Of a stretch of 64,000 nucleotides of DNA, positions 10,557-23,519 are shown in pieces. The notes beneath the pieces are model-generated. The model did no database searches, was not told the DNA's origin, and saw nothing but the letters and a program-made list of their open reading frames with translations. A program made the position numbers and the translations under genes. The number at the start of each line of letters is the position of its first letter. The first letter of the stretch is position 1. The DNA is from Amorphophallus konjac (taxonomy: Eukaryota; Streptophyta; Magnoliopsida; Alismatales; Araceae): positions 330,033,829-330,097,828 of the forward strand of contig CM040125.1 in assembly GCA_022559845.1 (NCBI GenBank), in the 5' to 3' direction.

Positions 10557-11894
10557 TTGATTTGCTGCAGGTGTGCCTTGGAAGCTGATGAATAAAGAGG
10601 TTAATGATCCAAGGCACTCAACAGAAAACCCCAGGATCCTACCTTTCAGGTTAGTTCTGAACTTTGTTTAAAATTACATCATCTGAAATTGTTGTTTTGC
10701 TTGGTTGCATTTTGATGATCTCTTCTTGTTTAGCTGATCAGTCTGCATTCTAGACTCAGCTATTGAATTCAATTCTGAATATATTTGATGCTTTTCTCAT
10801 GCTGTTGTTTGCATTGAATAAATGAGATTGCTTTGCACTACATATATCATTTGCATGACAATCATGGTATATTAAATGGAACAGTGCTGAAGGGCATATG
10901 GAGTATGTCTGAATGCTACTGCCATGTGTGAGGTGGTCCTTGGACCAAGTCCTCCGATTAGTACCATGGCTCCAATTTTCATTTAGTGCAGTGTACTTAA
11001 TATCATAAAAATTGAAAAATCTAAAAATTTGAAATGAAAATGATGCATTTGATAAATTCTCTCTCTGATTGAGCAAAGCATGAATTCTTCTTGAGCATAT
11101 TCTAAAATTATGAGCAGTTCATTAATTGTAATTCATGCACATTGTCAGGGAGAGTTTGACTAATGTTGCATATGAAGTGTAGTGGAGTTGAAAAACCTGA
11201 AAAGAAATTTCATTGCATCTAGATAGGGGGAGCTTTTAGAATTGGTGTTTTGATTGTCACAGTTTGAACACCTCTTGTCTAGTATTTGATCGACTCTGAT
11301 GTCATATCTCTCTCTCTTGAAAATTGATTCTGCCCTCTATTCGTTGAGCTGTTAAAGAAGAGTTTCCTTCAACTCTCTTCATGATACTACCTGTCAACTG
11401 ATCTGTCTGAATTCCAGACTCAGCTACTGTGTGTTGATGTACACCCTTCTGAAATATTTCTCTCTTGCTGATTGACTCTTCCACCATCTTGTACTCTTCA
11501 TTCATATACCTCTTAGCTGGTGTGACTATTTTGGCTCCATTATTGAGTTGTTGGTCAGCTAAATTTACTGATCTGGTCTGAGGAACTTAAGCTGCATGTT
11601 ATGCAATTCAGTCTGAGAATTTTGTAGAAACTCCTATCATATAGGTTTAAGAATTACCACTGAACAAGACTGATATAAGATTAATGTATCCTCAGATTTG
11701 TAATTAAATGAATTAAAAATATCTGAATGATAAGGTTTAATAAACTTTAACCACATGTGTCAAGTAAACCTTAAACTCTCTCATCTGATATCTGAAAATA
11801 TGAAATCAAGGCTCTTTGGTAGAGATTCATAGAGTGAGTACTGTGGTTAAACATTAATTTGAAAAATGTTGACTAAATGAAAAATTGTGAATTC

Positions 11895-12190
11895 AGAGCA
11901 ATGTCTTGGTCACTGAGAAACTGGGTTCTTTGTCAATGAAATAAAGTAACTCATGTCATGAAGTGCCATAGTTATCTTTGATAAAAATTTATCAAAACCT
12001 GACAGAGCAATGGCAAAATTATGTTGAGTAGCTGGGGAGTCTAGACTCTAATCAAGGTGTCTCCTCATGCAAAAAGACACTTATATTGCTAACTCTGGTC
12101 TCAATGTTGAGAGGCGATGACAGTTATCACACTGAGTAACTGGGTCACTTCAACTAAGACTTGTTGTGCCTCATGTAAAAAGGTGTTGAT
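11895..12190 (+). repeat. Three copies of the Sirevirus post-pol hairpin unit (Sire-B)
   Basis: Units start at 11895 (AGAGCAATG), 12004 (AGAGCAATGG) and 12111 (GAGGCGATGA), a period near 108 bp. Each has a TGAGNANCTGGG segment followed by a hairpin: CTTT/AAAG around CAATGAA, GTGTCT/AGACAC, and GTGCCT/AGGTGT with wobble pairs. The first unit also has CATGTCATGAAGTG, shared with Sire-A and Sire-C. Confidence 0.72.
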
Positions 12191-12972
12191 CAACCTAAAT
12201 TGCTCAGGAAAAATATAATGTGCTTCAAATAAAAATATTAAAAATTTTGTCAACTCATATTCTTGGAAAAAGTGTTTAACATCAATACTAATTTGTGTAA
12301 CTCTTGAAAGAGTCATTGAGATCATGTGTGTAAGATAAAAGATGATTATTTTTGAGTGTTTTCTGAATATTTGGTTCACCTTTATTAAAACTTGGATTCA
12401 GATATGATTATTGAGTTTAATTTGACAAATTTGGTATACATCAAAATTAAATCAGATTGGTTAAGTTGCCACTTCATAACCCTTTATGATAAGAGAGTCT
12501 ACTCTTCTTAAGACTTATTGAAGTGATGCAAGCTTTAAAATCCCTCATGTTCAGATTCTTTCCAGACTGTCTGATCAGCATCTTGCTATTGATTGTTTCC
12601 TTGAGATGTGCTGTGCTTTGACTATTTCTCACCCTTACCCATGGCTAATCTTACATTAATCAGTTGATCCACACTGTTGGAATCTTCCATCCTGTTTCAC
12701 AATCAGCTCTAGTTCTGTTTCATTCTGTTCATGTAACCAGAATTCAGATATCTTGTAATAGCAGAATTCAGATTGATTTATTGGATAACCAGAGTTCATT
12801 CCTGTGCTTCAGGGGGAGTTATGAGTCATCTGATAGGGGGAGTGCTGCTTCATTGTCATAAGTATCTTTGTGCGCTGCATTGTGTCTCTCAAACCATTCC
12901 CTTTCTTTTTGATTATGTCAAAGGGGGAGAAGAGTTTGACGAGTCAGTGTGACTCATTATGTTGCCATTATC

Positions 12973-12983
12973 AAAAAGGGGAC
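12973..12983 (+). promoter_or_regulatory. Sire-B polypurine tract
   Basis: AAAAAGGGGAC ends just before the 3' LTR start at 12986. A second tract, AAAGGGGGAGAAG, lies 50 bp upstream. Confidence 0.85.
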
Positions 12984-12985
12984 AT

Positions 12986-13806
12986 TGTTGTGCCCCTTGT
13001 GCTTTGATGAATGTGGTGTTTTAATGATAGCAACATGAGTCACCATTTTGTTTTGCTAATAGCTTGACATTGAATCATAACAATCTGAATGCATATAACT
13101 GATATATTCTGTGGAGAATGCATGAGAGTGCATAAAGTGCTTTGTGCTTGAATTAAGATCGGTGCATTGCTTCTTCTGTGTGTATATTGCTTCTTCTGTG
13201 CATATACTGCATCAGTGCACATAGATGGGTCGACCCCCTTCCTTGATGGGTCAACCCCCCAGATTTCACAAGTCTATACAATCGTCTTTATGCATAGCAA
13301 TGTTTGTACAGCAGTTTGCTCATATAACTTGCATGTCTATACACTGCATGACGAGCCCAAAAGTCTATACATCGTAGTTGTGTCAAAGTCTGTACAGTCG
13401 CTTGTTTGCCAAAGTCTATACAACCTTTGTGTGTTCTATGCATTTCGCAAGTCATGCAGCGTCAACGCAGCAAGTGTGTCTCATGCATCATGCATCGACG
13501 CCCCCAGATTTCCAAGTCTATACACTCGTCTTCATGCATAGCAGAGTCCATACATTGCATTCCTAGCAGATCAGCATGTCTATACATTGCAGCATGTATT
13601 CACTGAAAGTCTATATATTGCTACATTGATTGCATTTGTAAAGTCCATACATTGCATCGTTGTGTTAAGTATATACATTCACATTGTCTGTTGGCCTGCA
13701 CGCACACTCAAGTCCACACATCGTGAAGTCTACACATTGTGTCACCCAATGTCTATACATTGTTCATTCAGTAATTCATTCTGCTTTGTCAAGTCCATAC
13801 ATTGGG
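12986..13806 (+). repeat. Sire-B 3' LTR, left part
   Basis: This is the first 821 bp of the 3' LTR, matching 4696-5516. It starts TGTTGTGCCCC and is interrupted by the TRG array; the LTR resumes at 27037. About 24 differences from the 5' LTR were counted by eye, near 3%. Confidence 0.95.
13802..13806. other. Target site duplication TTGGG of the TRG array, left copy
   Basis: TTGGG precedes the first TRG LTR and recurs at 27032-27036 directly after the third. The undisturbed target in the 5' LTR of Sire-B has TTGGG once (5512-5516). One duplication therefore bounds the whole three-LTR array. Confidence 0.95.
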
Positions 13807-15302
13807 TGTCACGCCCGGAACCAATAACAGCGGAACGTGTTGTTCGGAACGCGGCAGTGATACAGTCGTGAATAGTCAGAGCATACATAAGATAAAAAAA
13901 TTACAAACTGTACAAAGTGGGCCAATTTAACCTTTATTGATGATCAAATATTCAAATTACATACCTTGACTCAACTGTCATAAGTGAAGAAAGGTCTCAC
14001 TATTACACTCTAATAAAGAGGAATGACTCAAATAACAGGACGAGACTCAAAGAAAGATAACAGACACCGACACGATTCTCCATAATGCTCATCGCTCTTG
14101 CCCTTCCCTTTCTGATGGACTATCTTCAATGTCGTTACCTGAAAAATGTTAAAGATAGGCTGGTGAGCGAAACGCTTAATAGGGATTATATCTCTTCATC
14201 AAGCAGGATAAAAGTAATTAGCCAATTTTACATGTTCATGAGATGCAGTGTATGAAATGCAATAACTAAAGAATCGTGATAGTCGATCTAATAGAGATGA
14301 TGAATAACAAGCCAAGGGTAATTTACGAGCTCAAGTGGATTTAGGAAATACATTCCCAATTTACAGAACCAAAGTCGAGCTAACAGAACATAACAAAGGA
14401 CAGATGCTCAGATGAACATAACTTCAGAATTGGCCAGAATATAACAGAGTTCAATAATAATAAGCAGATTAATCAGTCTAGCGGAATAACTAAATTTAAC
14501 ATAATATCAGAATATCAGAATATCAAAATAACAGAATATCAGAATTTCCAGAATAACAGATTCAACAGATAACAGAACAGAACAGATATTCAGACGTTGG
14601 TGCAATGTCACACCCAGAATTTTACCATGGTTACAGAATTGGACTTCCGTCCTACCTGACATTGTTGGTCGCGGACCCAGAGCCCTTAATTATTTTAGAA
14701 TCAGAGTTGGCCAATACAGAGTCAAAGGATTATGTTCTTTCAAATAAAAGGATTCTCCAGAAGGAGACGGAATATCATGATAAGGGAATCGATCATGAAT
14801 ATGCATGACGTATCTAGCTCGCGATAAACCGGAATAAACTGGGTGAAGAACAAGTACAGATTTTGTACATGACAAGGTTAACGGATTTGTCCATTAATAG
14901 ATAACCATCCATTAATCATAGAGAATCTCATGATAATCGTATGATAAATCATGAGGGCCAGTTTCCAGGTTTCTCCGAGTGACATGACAATAATCAAGGT
15001 TTCATGGATTTTTAGGGTACAACCAGCTCGGCTGCCTTGAGGGAATCCAAGGCTAGCGGAGACTAACGGAGGTCTCTATGACAAACTCGCCAGTCCAAAG
15101 GAACGGAATGTCCAATGGAGGGCTTATAAGTCACGGAGAGTTAAGGGGTAATGCGATAAATCATCGTGAAACATGGGGCTATACTCACGGAATGGAATAT
15201 AGTGCCGATATATATATATATTTATATAAAACCCTCAGTTAACATTATAAAATAGTTACACAGGAAATTAGCAACTTAAGTAAAGTCATTACTTAAAAAA
15301 TT

Positions 15303-16964
15303 AACGCCCTTAATTGGGTCGTTTATTTTCAATTTGACGACTTCAGGAACAGTCGTTCATTATAATTTCTATTTTTCTAAAATTTTCTTAATTCTATATT
15401 TTTAACGAAACGCGCCTTAGCCAGGGGTGTTATTTCACAAAGAAACGACGTTCCCTGTGTCGTTAATTATCCTCTTTTAGAATTTTAATAACTTCTAGTA
15501 ATCTCAGGGAAATAACGACTTATCCTAAGCCATTAATTTAAAATAGCGCCCTTGTGTGGGGCGTCACTTTCATAAAAGACGACCTACTGGAGGTCGTTAA
15601 TTCATTCTTTTTCCGGGATTTAATACAACCAGTGGAAACTTTCAAGATAATAAATTTTCAGGAACAAGGTACATGGTCAGGACAAGAAAAATATCAGGAT
15701 TCGAGATATATGATCATGCATTAGATTTAACTACAGGTTTCATAGATATTAAATTTTAAACATGCGTATTTATCAATTTTCTTAAAATGGACGACTCATG
15801 TGTTAGTCGTCATAACTTTAAATAACGCCCTGGAGAGGGTCGTCTCTTTTTAAAATTTCCCAGAAAGCCTCAAAACTCAGTGGAGATACGTGCATGCATG
15901 AATCAAAAAATTAACAGTAGGATCTTTGATTCTTATAACTGCTTTAGCTTGATGTGAGAAAACCTACATGATCTTAAGATTTTGGCGATGGTACGTGAAG
16001 AACTTGAAGAAAGAACTATACTCTGTTCGAAATAGAGTCTTCGGAAGCCTATGTAAATCGTACAGAACAACACCCAGAGGGTGCTAGGAGATGAGAGTGT
16101 TAATAGATGAGTCAGGAAGAAGCTTTCTCCCGTTCTTCAGTAGGTCAAGAAGGATTGCTGCTCGTAACCTACAGAGAAATAAGATGAAGAAGCATTAGTT
16201 TTCTTCATAATACTCTACTGAAGGCAGAGGAAGAAGAACACCTGTTCTTCACGGTTGCCGGCAGCAGGATAGATTAGATCGCCAAAATAGCAAGGAGAGG
16301 TCGATTCGAAAGGTATTTATAGGGTCTTAGGAATTCTAATAGAGTTAAAGTTCGATTAAAAGTAATATTACCCTGATAGAGCCCTTTCCATGATCTATCA
16401 ACCCATACTAATCCTAAAACTTACCCTGGATAGTCTCCCAGGTCGAACGGAACTCAAATGTAATTAACGCCTTAGGCTAGGTCGTTAATTTTTTATTTGA
16501 CGCCTTGCATCTCGTCATTTTTAAAGAAATAACGCCCTTCCGTCGGGCGCTATTCACGATTTCACGTTAACTTATGCTAGTTACTATATTTGAGGATTTT
16601 TATCTTTTTTATTTGATAAGGTCTAGTTACGAAAATTTATGGGTAATATTTTTCCATTTTTCTTGATTTTTTCATATAATTAGTTTTTAAAAAGTCCTTT
16701 AAATCAAAAAGTGACACTATTCACTTTTTTTTTGAATTGACGACTTAGTTTAAGTCATCTTTTAGGAAATACACGCCCATGACCATGGCGTCATTTCCAT
16801 TTGGCATTTCTTTGAAGATGTAAAATTATGTTTATGCCCTAAAAATCCTTATCAATGTATCATTTCTTATGCTATTTATACTTTATTTGATTTTTCTGAT
16901 TTAGAAGTGACGACTTGTTCAAAGTCGTTTCTTATAAAATGGACGTCCATCCACGATGGCGTCA
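15303..16964. repeat. Array of ACGMC...GKCGT mini inverted repeats in TRG LTR 1
   Basis: About 16 imperfect inverted repeats of 20-25 bp occur, often in pairs some 30 bp apart. Clear examples are ACGACCTACTGGAGGTCGT near 15580 and ACGACTCATGTGTTAGTCGT near 15790. Flanks are often AATT or TTAA, extending the arms. The same array is present in LTR 2 and LTR 3 and, with different spacers, in LARD-E. Confidence 0.85.
16314..16321 (-). promoter_or_regulatory. TATA box of TRG LTR 1
   Basis: TATAAATA on the minus strand lies about 1.0 kb from the U3 end of the LTR. The same box is at 21176-21183 and 26014-26021 in the other two LTRs. Confidence 0.75.
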
Positions 16965-17332
16965 ATTAAATTTTTGTTTTTCTTCTTAGCCTCCAAAAGA
17001 CCGATATCGTATATATGTCCATTCTTTTCTCTTTTAATTTTTCTTAATTCATTTAAATCCTATTAATGTATATTTCTTCCTTTTAATAAAAGTATAATGT
17101 AATAAATGTGAATATTAAATTTTCTAATAAAATATAGATTGATGTTTTCTTCGAGATTTATTGATTCTTAATTCAAATAAAATGGTATTATGCATTAAAT
17201 GGCTTACTTAAAATGACTCTATATTTTAAGGGTTGGGTTTATAAGATTGTATATACAAGTCTGGCCCTGATTATCTATTGGTTTTAAATTTATTTAGACT
17301 TTCAAATCCTTAAATTTACCAGGGTTGCTACA

Positions 17333-17343
17333 TCCTCCCCCAC
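17333..17343 (-). promoter_or_regulatory. TRG copy 1 polypurine tract
   Basis: The minus strand reads GTGGGGGAGGA next to the LTR; an identical tract sits at 22193-22203 for copy 2. Confidence 0.85.
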
Positions 17344-17460
17344 TTAAAAGAATTTGGTCCCCAAATTCAATTTCCTATGGACATCATATGTTCATCTAAT
17401 CCATATTCCTCAATTCAACAATCATGACTAGCAAATTGAACTAAGCGACTAAAGCTCAAG

Positions 17461-18384
17461 TTAAAGGGGAATACCTCCATCCATTCCTTGACCAGCAGGT
17501 GTGACTCTTATTGCTTGATGTCGCCCTTGACGACGTTCCTTATCACCGTCCTTTGCCAATTGAGGTGGATCTTTGGGAAGGGGACAGTCGGCTACCTTAT
17601 GTTCTTGACTTCCACAACGAAAACAAGCTCCACTCTTCCAGTGACACTTCTTGGATTGATGACCCTCATTCCCACAATGCTTGCACTTCTCTCCTTTAGG
17701 CTTCTTGCCACTTGGAACTCCATTCTCATTATTGGGCCTTTTATTGCCATTATCTACCTTTTTCTTTTCTATTCTAGCCTTGACCTTGTCAAATAATTCC
17801 ATGGCATCTTCCAATAGTTGAGCTCTTTTCACCATCTCCGCATAAGTTTGTATATCTAACGGCGCCAATTGGGGGATGTACTGGATCCTTAAACCATTCA
17901 TAAACCTTTTCACTTTCATCTTCCCCGTTGATATTAAGTGAGATGCATATCTAGGCAGCCGCAAGAATTGAGCCTCGTACTCGGCCACGGTCATGCTTCT
18001 CTGTTTGAGTGAAGCGAACTCTCCTGCCTTTTTCTCCCAAATTCTCTCCGAGAAATACTTTTCGTAAAAATGTTCTAAAAATTCCTCCCATGTAACCTCG
18101 TCATCTGACAAGGTGGCTTCTACTGACTCCCACCATGCCCTTGCATCCTTCTCAAGTTGAAAGGTTGCCAATAATACCTTATCCCGGTCCGAACACTCCA
18201 TGACCCGAAAGATCCTCTCCATCTCTTTAGTCCAATCTTCAGCTAAATCGGGATCAGGAGTTCCACTAAACCTAGGGGGATTTAAACTCCGGAATTCCTG
18301 ATGTAATTCTCCAGCCTTTCGGTTGGCTCCACCATCGGCTACCCGTTGAAGAGCCTGAGTTAAACCTTGTACTGTTCTTTGCAT
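17461..18384 (-). pseudogene. gag: TRG gag, copy 1 (Ty3/gypsy retrotransposon gag)
   Basis: The 307-residue frame is a gypsy gag, the RNA-packaging structural protein. Residues about 35-150 form the retrotransposon gag domain (RFSGTPDPDLAEDW at the start; RAWWESV and WEEFLEHFYEKYF inside). Two CCHC zinc knuckles follow at C234-C247 and C254-C267. Compared with copy 2, one base is missing near 18412, so the natural start about five codons upstream is out of frame and the reading begins at an internal ATG. No protease or RT follows; the stop at 17461 is 130 bp from the polypurine tract. Apart from the start, the frame is open. Confidence 0.9.
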
Positions 18385-18632
18385 GTCCCGCCATTGGGCA
18401 CGCTCGGAGCCATTGCTATCTAACTAGTTCTACAAGACGAGAAGAAACCCATGTAAGATCATCAGGAAATATAAGCTATCCTTATTAACTTACTAGTTTT
18501 AATATTTTTATTTCCATTTCTTTAATTCTTAACCCATGGTTCTACCCCATCTCACCGGGTACTTCTAAGATGACTGTCAAGGGAACTCGATCTAGGACTT
18601 AGACTTAATGACCTAGGATTTAATATACCTTG

Positions 18633-18644
18633 GCTCTGATACCA
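18633..18644 (-). promoter_or_regulatory. TRG copy 1 primer binding site
   Basis: The minus strand reads TGGTATCAGAGC, five bases from the LTR, complementary to initiator tRNA-Met. Copy 2 has the same site at 23503-23514. Confidence 0.88.
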
Positions 18645-18649
18645 CAAAC

Positions 18650-20040
18650 TGTCACGCCCCGAACCAATAACAGCGGAACGTGTTGTTCGGAACGCGACAG
18701 TGATACAGTCGTGAATAGTCAGAGCATACATAAGATAAAAAAATTACAAACTGTACAATGTGGGCCAATTTAACCTTTATTGATGATCAAATATTCAAAT
18801 TACATACCTTGACTCAACTGTCATAAGTGAAGAAAGGTCTCACTATTACACTTTAATAAAGAGAAATGACTCAAATAACAGGACGAGCATCAAAGAAAGA
18901 TAACAGACACCGACACGATTCTCCATAATGCTCATCACTCTTGCCCTTCCCTTTCTGATGGACTATCTTCAATGTCGTTACCTGAAAAATGTTAAAGATA
19001 GGCTGGTGAGCGAAACGCTTAGTAGGGATTATATCTCTTCATCAAGCAGGATAAAAGTAATTAGCCAATTTTACATGTTCATGAGATGCAGTGTATGAAA
19101 TGCAATAACTAAAGAATCGTGATAGTCGATCTAATAGAGATGAGGAATAACAAGCCAAGGGTAATTTACAAGCTCAAGTGGATTTAGGAAATACATTCCC
19201 AATTTACAGAACCAAAGTCGAGCTAACAGAACATAACAATGGACAGATGCTCAGATGAACATAACTTCAGAATTGGCCAGAATATAACAGAGTTCAATAA
19301 TAATAAGCAGATTAATCAGTCTAGCGGAATAACTAAATTTAACAGAATAACAGAATATCAGAATAACAGAATATCAGAATTTCCAGAATAACAGATTCAA
19401 CAGATAACAGAACAGAACAGATATTCAGACGTTGGTGCAATGTCACACCCAGAATTTTACCATGGTTACAGAATTGGACTTCCGTCCTACCTGACATTGT
19501 TGGTCGCGGACCCAGAGCCCTTAATTATTTCAGAATCAGAGTTGGCCAATACAGAGTCAAAGGATTATGTTCTTTCAAATAAAAGGATTCTCCAGAAGGA
19601 GACGGAATATCATGATAAGGGAATCGATCATGAATATGCATGACGTATCTAGCTCGCGATAAACCGGAATAAACTGGGTGAAGAACAAGTACAGATTTTG
19701 TACATGACAAGGTTAACGGATTTGTCCATTAATAGATAACCATCCATTAATCATAGAGAATCTCATGATAATCGTATGATAAATCATGAGGGCCGGTTTC
19801 CAGGTTTCTCCGAGTGACATGACAATAATCAAGGTTTCATGGGTTTTTAGGGTACAACCAGCTCGGCTGCCTTGAGGGAATCCAAGGCTAGCGGAGACTA
19901 ACGGAGGTCTCTATGACAAACTCACCAGTCCAAAGGAACGGAATGTCCAATGGAGGGCTTATAAGTCACGGAGAGTTAAGCGGTAATGCGATAAACCATC
20001 GTGAAACATGAGGCTATACTCACGGAATGGAATATAGTGC

Positions 20041-20087
<47 letters not shown>

Positions 20088-22192
20088 CCTCGGTTAACAG
20101 TAAACAGTATAAAATAGTTACACAGGAAATTAGGAACTTAAGCAAAGTCATTACTTAATAAATTAACGCCCTTAACTGGGTCGTTTATTTTCAATTTGAC
20201 GACTTCAGGAGCAGTCGTCCATTATAATTTCTATTTTTCTGAAAATTTCTTAATTCTATATTTTTAACGAAACGCGCCTTAGCCAGGGGCGTTATTTCAC
20301 AAAGAAACGACGTGCCCAGTGTCGTTAATTATCCTCTTTCAGAATTTTAATAACTTCTAGTAATCTCAGGGAAATAACGACTTATCCTAAGCCATTAATT
20401 TAAAATAGAGCCCTTGTGTGGGGCGTCACTTTCATAAAAGTCGACCTACTGGAGGTCGTTAATTCATTCTTTTTCTGGGATTTAATACAACCAGTGGAAA
20501 CTTTCAAGATAATAAATTTTCAGGAACAAAGTACATGGTCAGGACAAGAAAAATATCAGGATTCGAGATATATGATCATGCATTAGATTTAACTACAGGT
20601 TTCATAGATATTAAATTTTAAACATGTGTATTTATCAATTTTCTTAAAATGGACGACTCATGTGTTAGTCGTCATAACTTTAAATAACGCCCTGGAGAGG
20701 GTCGTCTCTTTTTAAAATTTCCCAGAAAGCCTCAAAACTCAGTGGAGATACGTGCATGCATGAATCGAAAAATTAACAGTAGGATCTTTGATTCTTATAA
20801 CTGCTTTAGCTTGATGTGAGAAAACCTACCTGATCTTAAGATTTTGGCGATGGTACGTGAAGAACTTGAATAAAGAACTATACTCTGTTCGAAACAGAGT
20901 CTTCGGAAGCCTATGTAAATCGTACAGAACAACACCCAGAGGGTGCTAGGAGATGAGAGTGTTAATAGATGAGTCAGGAAGAAGCTTTCTCCCATTCTTC
21001 AGTAGGTCAAGAAGGATTGCTGCTCGTAACCTACGGAGAAATAAGATGAAGAAGCATTAGTTTTTTTCATAATACTCTACTGAAGGCAAAGGAAGAAGAA
21101 CACCTGTTCTTCACGGTTGCCGACAGCAGGATAGATTAGATCGCCAAAATAGCAAGGAGAGGTCGATTCGAAAGTTATTTATAGGGTCTTAGGAATTCTA
21201 ATAGAGTTAAAGTTCGATTAAAAGTAATATTTCCCTGATAGAGTCCTTTCCATGATCTATCAACCCATACTAATCTTAAAACTTACCCTGGATAGTCTCC
21301 CAGGTCGAACGGAACTCAAATGTAATTAACGCCTTAGGCTAGGTCATTAATTTTTTATTTGACGCCTTGCATCTCGTCGTTTTGAAAGAAATAACGCCCT
21401 TCCGTCGGGCGCTATTCACGATTTCACGTTAACTTATGCTAGTTACTATATTTGAGGATTTTTATCTTTTTTATTTGATAAGGTCTAGCTACAAAAATTT
21501 ATGGGTAATATTTTTCTATTTTTCTTGATTTTTCCATATAATTAGTTTTTAAAAATTCCTTTAAATCAAAAAGTGGCACCATTCACTTTTTTTTGAATTG
21601 ACGACTTAGTTTAAGTCATCTTTTAGGAAATACACGCCCATGACCATGGCGTCATTTCCATTTGGTATTTCTTTGAAGATGTAAAATTATGTTTATGCCC
21701 TAGAAATCCTTATCAATGTATCATTTCTTATGCTATTTATACTTTATTTAATTTTTCTGATTTAGAAGTGACGACTTATTCAAAGTCGTTTCTTATAAAA
21801 TGGACGTCCATCCACGATGGCGTCAATTAAATTTTTTTTTTTCTTCTTAGCCTCCAAATGACCGATATCGTATATATGCCCATTCTTTTCTCTTTTAATT
21901 TTTCTTAATTCATTTAAATCCTATTAATGTATATTTCTTCCTTTTAATAAAAGTATAATGTAATAAATGTGAATATTAAATTTTCTAATAAAATATAGAT
22001 TGATGTTTTCTTCGATATTTATTGATTCTTAATTCAAATAAAATGGTATTATGCATTAAATGCCTTACTTAAAATGACTCTATATTTTAAGGGTTGGGTT
22101 TATAAGATTGTATATACAAGTCTGGGCCTGATTATCTATTGGTTTTAAATTTATTTAGACTTTCTAGTCCTTAAATTACCAGGGTTGCTACA
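18650..22192 (-). repeat. TRG LTR 2, the shared middle LTR (3543 bp)
   Basis: It is the 5' LTR of copy 1 and the 3' LTR of copy 2 at once. It matches LTR 1 and LTR 3 along its full length and carries an expanded TA repeat at 20043-20083 and the inverted-repeat array at 20164-21828. The minus-strand TATA box is at 21176-21183. Confidence 0.95.
20043..20083. repeat. (TA)n microsatellite
   Basis: About 20 TA units lie where LTR 1 and LTR 3 have only 6-9 interrupted units (around 15209 and 24896). This looks like local slippage. Confidence 0.9.
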
Positions 22193-22319
22193 TCCTCCCC
22201 CACTTAAAAGAATTTGGTCCCCAAATTCAATTCCTATGCACATCATATGTTCATCTAATCCATATTCCTCAATTCAACAATCATGACTAGCAAATTGAAC
22301 TAAGGGACTAAAGCTCGAG

Positions 22320-23279
22320 TTAAAGGGGAAATACCTCCATCCATTCCTTGACCATCAGGTGTGACTCTTATTGCTTGAAGTTGCCCTTGACGACGTTCCT
22401 TATTACCGTCTTTTTCCTGCTGAGGTTGGTCTTTTGGAAGAGGGCAATTAGATACCCTATGTTCTTTGCTCCCACATCGAAAACAAGCTCCATTCTTCCA
22501 GTGGCACTTATCGGATGGATGGCCTTCATTGCCACAGTGTTTGCACTTTCCTCTTTGATCTTCTTGCCATTTGGAACATTGTCATCCTATTAACCCTCTT
22601 GTTATTGTTCCCCGTTCTCTACCTTTTTCTTTTCCATTCTAGCCTTGACCTTGTCAAATAATTCCATGGCATCTTCCAATAGTTGAGCTCTTTTCACCAT
22701 CTCCGCATAAGTTTGTATATCTAACGGCGCCAATTGGGGGATGTACTGGATCCTTAAACCATTCATAAACCTTTTTGCTTTCATCTTCCCCGTTGATATT
22801 AAGTGAGGTGCATATCTAGACATCCGCGAGAATTGAGCCTCGTACTCGGCCACGGTCATGCTTCTATGTTTGAGTGAAGCGAACTCTCCTGCCTTTTTCT
22901 CCCAAATTCTCTCCGAGAAATACTTCTCGTTAAAATGTTCTAAAAATTCCTCCCATGTAACCTCGTCATCTGGCAAGGTGGCTTCTACTGACTCCCACCA
23001 TGCCCTTGCATCCTTCTCAAGTTAAAAGGTTGCCAATAATACCTTATCCCGGTCCGAACACTCCATGACCCGAAAGATCCTCTCCATCTCTTTAGTCCAA
23101 TCTTCAGCTAAATCGGGATCAGGAGTTCCACTAAACCTAGGGGGATTTAAACTCCGGAATTCACGGTGTAACTCTCCAGCTCCACGATTAGCTCCACCCT
23201 CGGCTACCCGCTGAAGAGCCTGAGTCAACCCTTGAACCGTCCTTTGCATCTCACGCCATTGGGCACGCTCGGCAGCCAT
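22320..23279 (-). pseudogene. gag: TRG gag, copy 2, decayed
   Basis: This gag starts at ATG 23279 with MAAERAQWREMQ, the start lost in copy 1. A nonsense codon at 23022-23024 reads TAA where copy 1 has CAA (Gln). The frame is kept to about 22602, where an indel shifts it; the zinc-knuckle part (22360-22600) is still recognisable at DNA level but differs from copy 1 by about 17%. The gag core (22625-23100) differs by only about 2% and the first 100 bp of the gene by about 20%, so the gene is a mosaic relative to copy 1. Confidence 0.88.
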
Positions 23280-23519
23280 TGTTATCTATCTAGTTCTACA
23301 AGATACAAATAATTCATGTAAGATCATCAAGTAATTTTCATAAAATTTTGCTAAACTATCTTCATAAGCTAATCTTATTAATATTTTAACTTCCTTTTTA
23401 GCTCTTAACCCAAGGTTCTACCCAATCTCACCAGGTAATAATGGGGTTGAACCTAGATCTTATGGCAACCTATAGTCAAGACCTAGGATTTAATATACCT
23501 TGGCTCTGATACCACAAAC

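Larger units (their letters stand above)
10557..12985 (+). other. Sire-B non-coding interior
   Basis: No protein of known family is encoded where pol would be expected. The stretch holds three copies of the post-pol hairpin unit (11895-12190), a perfect 9-bp inverted repeat (11977-11996) and polypurine tracts at 12811, 12836, 12920-12930 and 12973-12983. Everything between gag and the 3' cis-acting region appears deleted. Confidence 0.8.
13807..17332 (-). repeat. TRG LTR 1 (3526 bp)
   Basis: It begins TGTCACGCCC and ends GTTGCTACA on the plus strand. A minus-strand TATA box is at 16314-16321. The U3 and part of the downstream region hold the ACGMC/GKCGT inverted repeats. No protein of known family is encoded. 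Confidence 0.95.

Noticed and set aside
14605..14875. Conserved 67- and 61-residue ORFs on opposite strands, repeated in all three TRG LTRs
   Set aside because: They recur because the LTRs recur. LTR similarity is equally high outside them, there is no codon-level constraint visible, and they overlap each other on opposite strands.
15207..15230. TATATATATTTATATAAA as the TRG promoter
   Set aside because: It is a microsatellite of variable length; TATAAATA at 16314-16321 is constant in all three LTRs and better placed.
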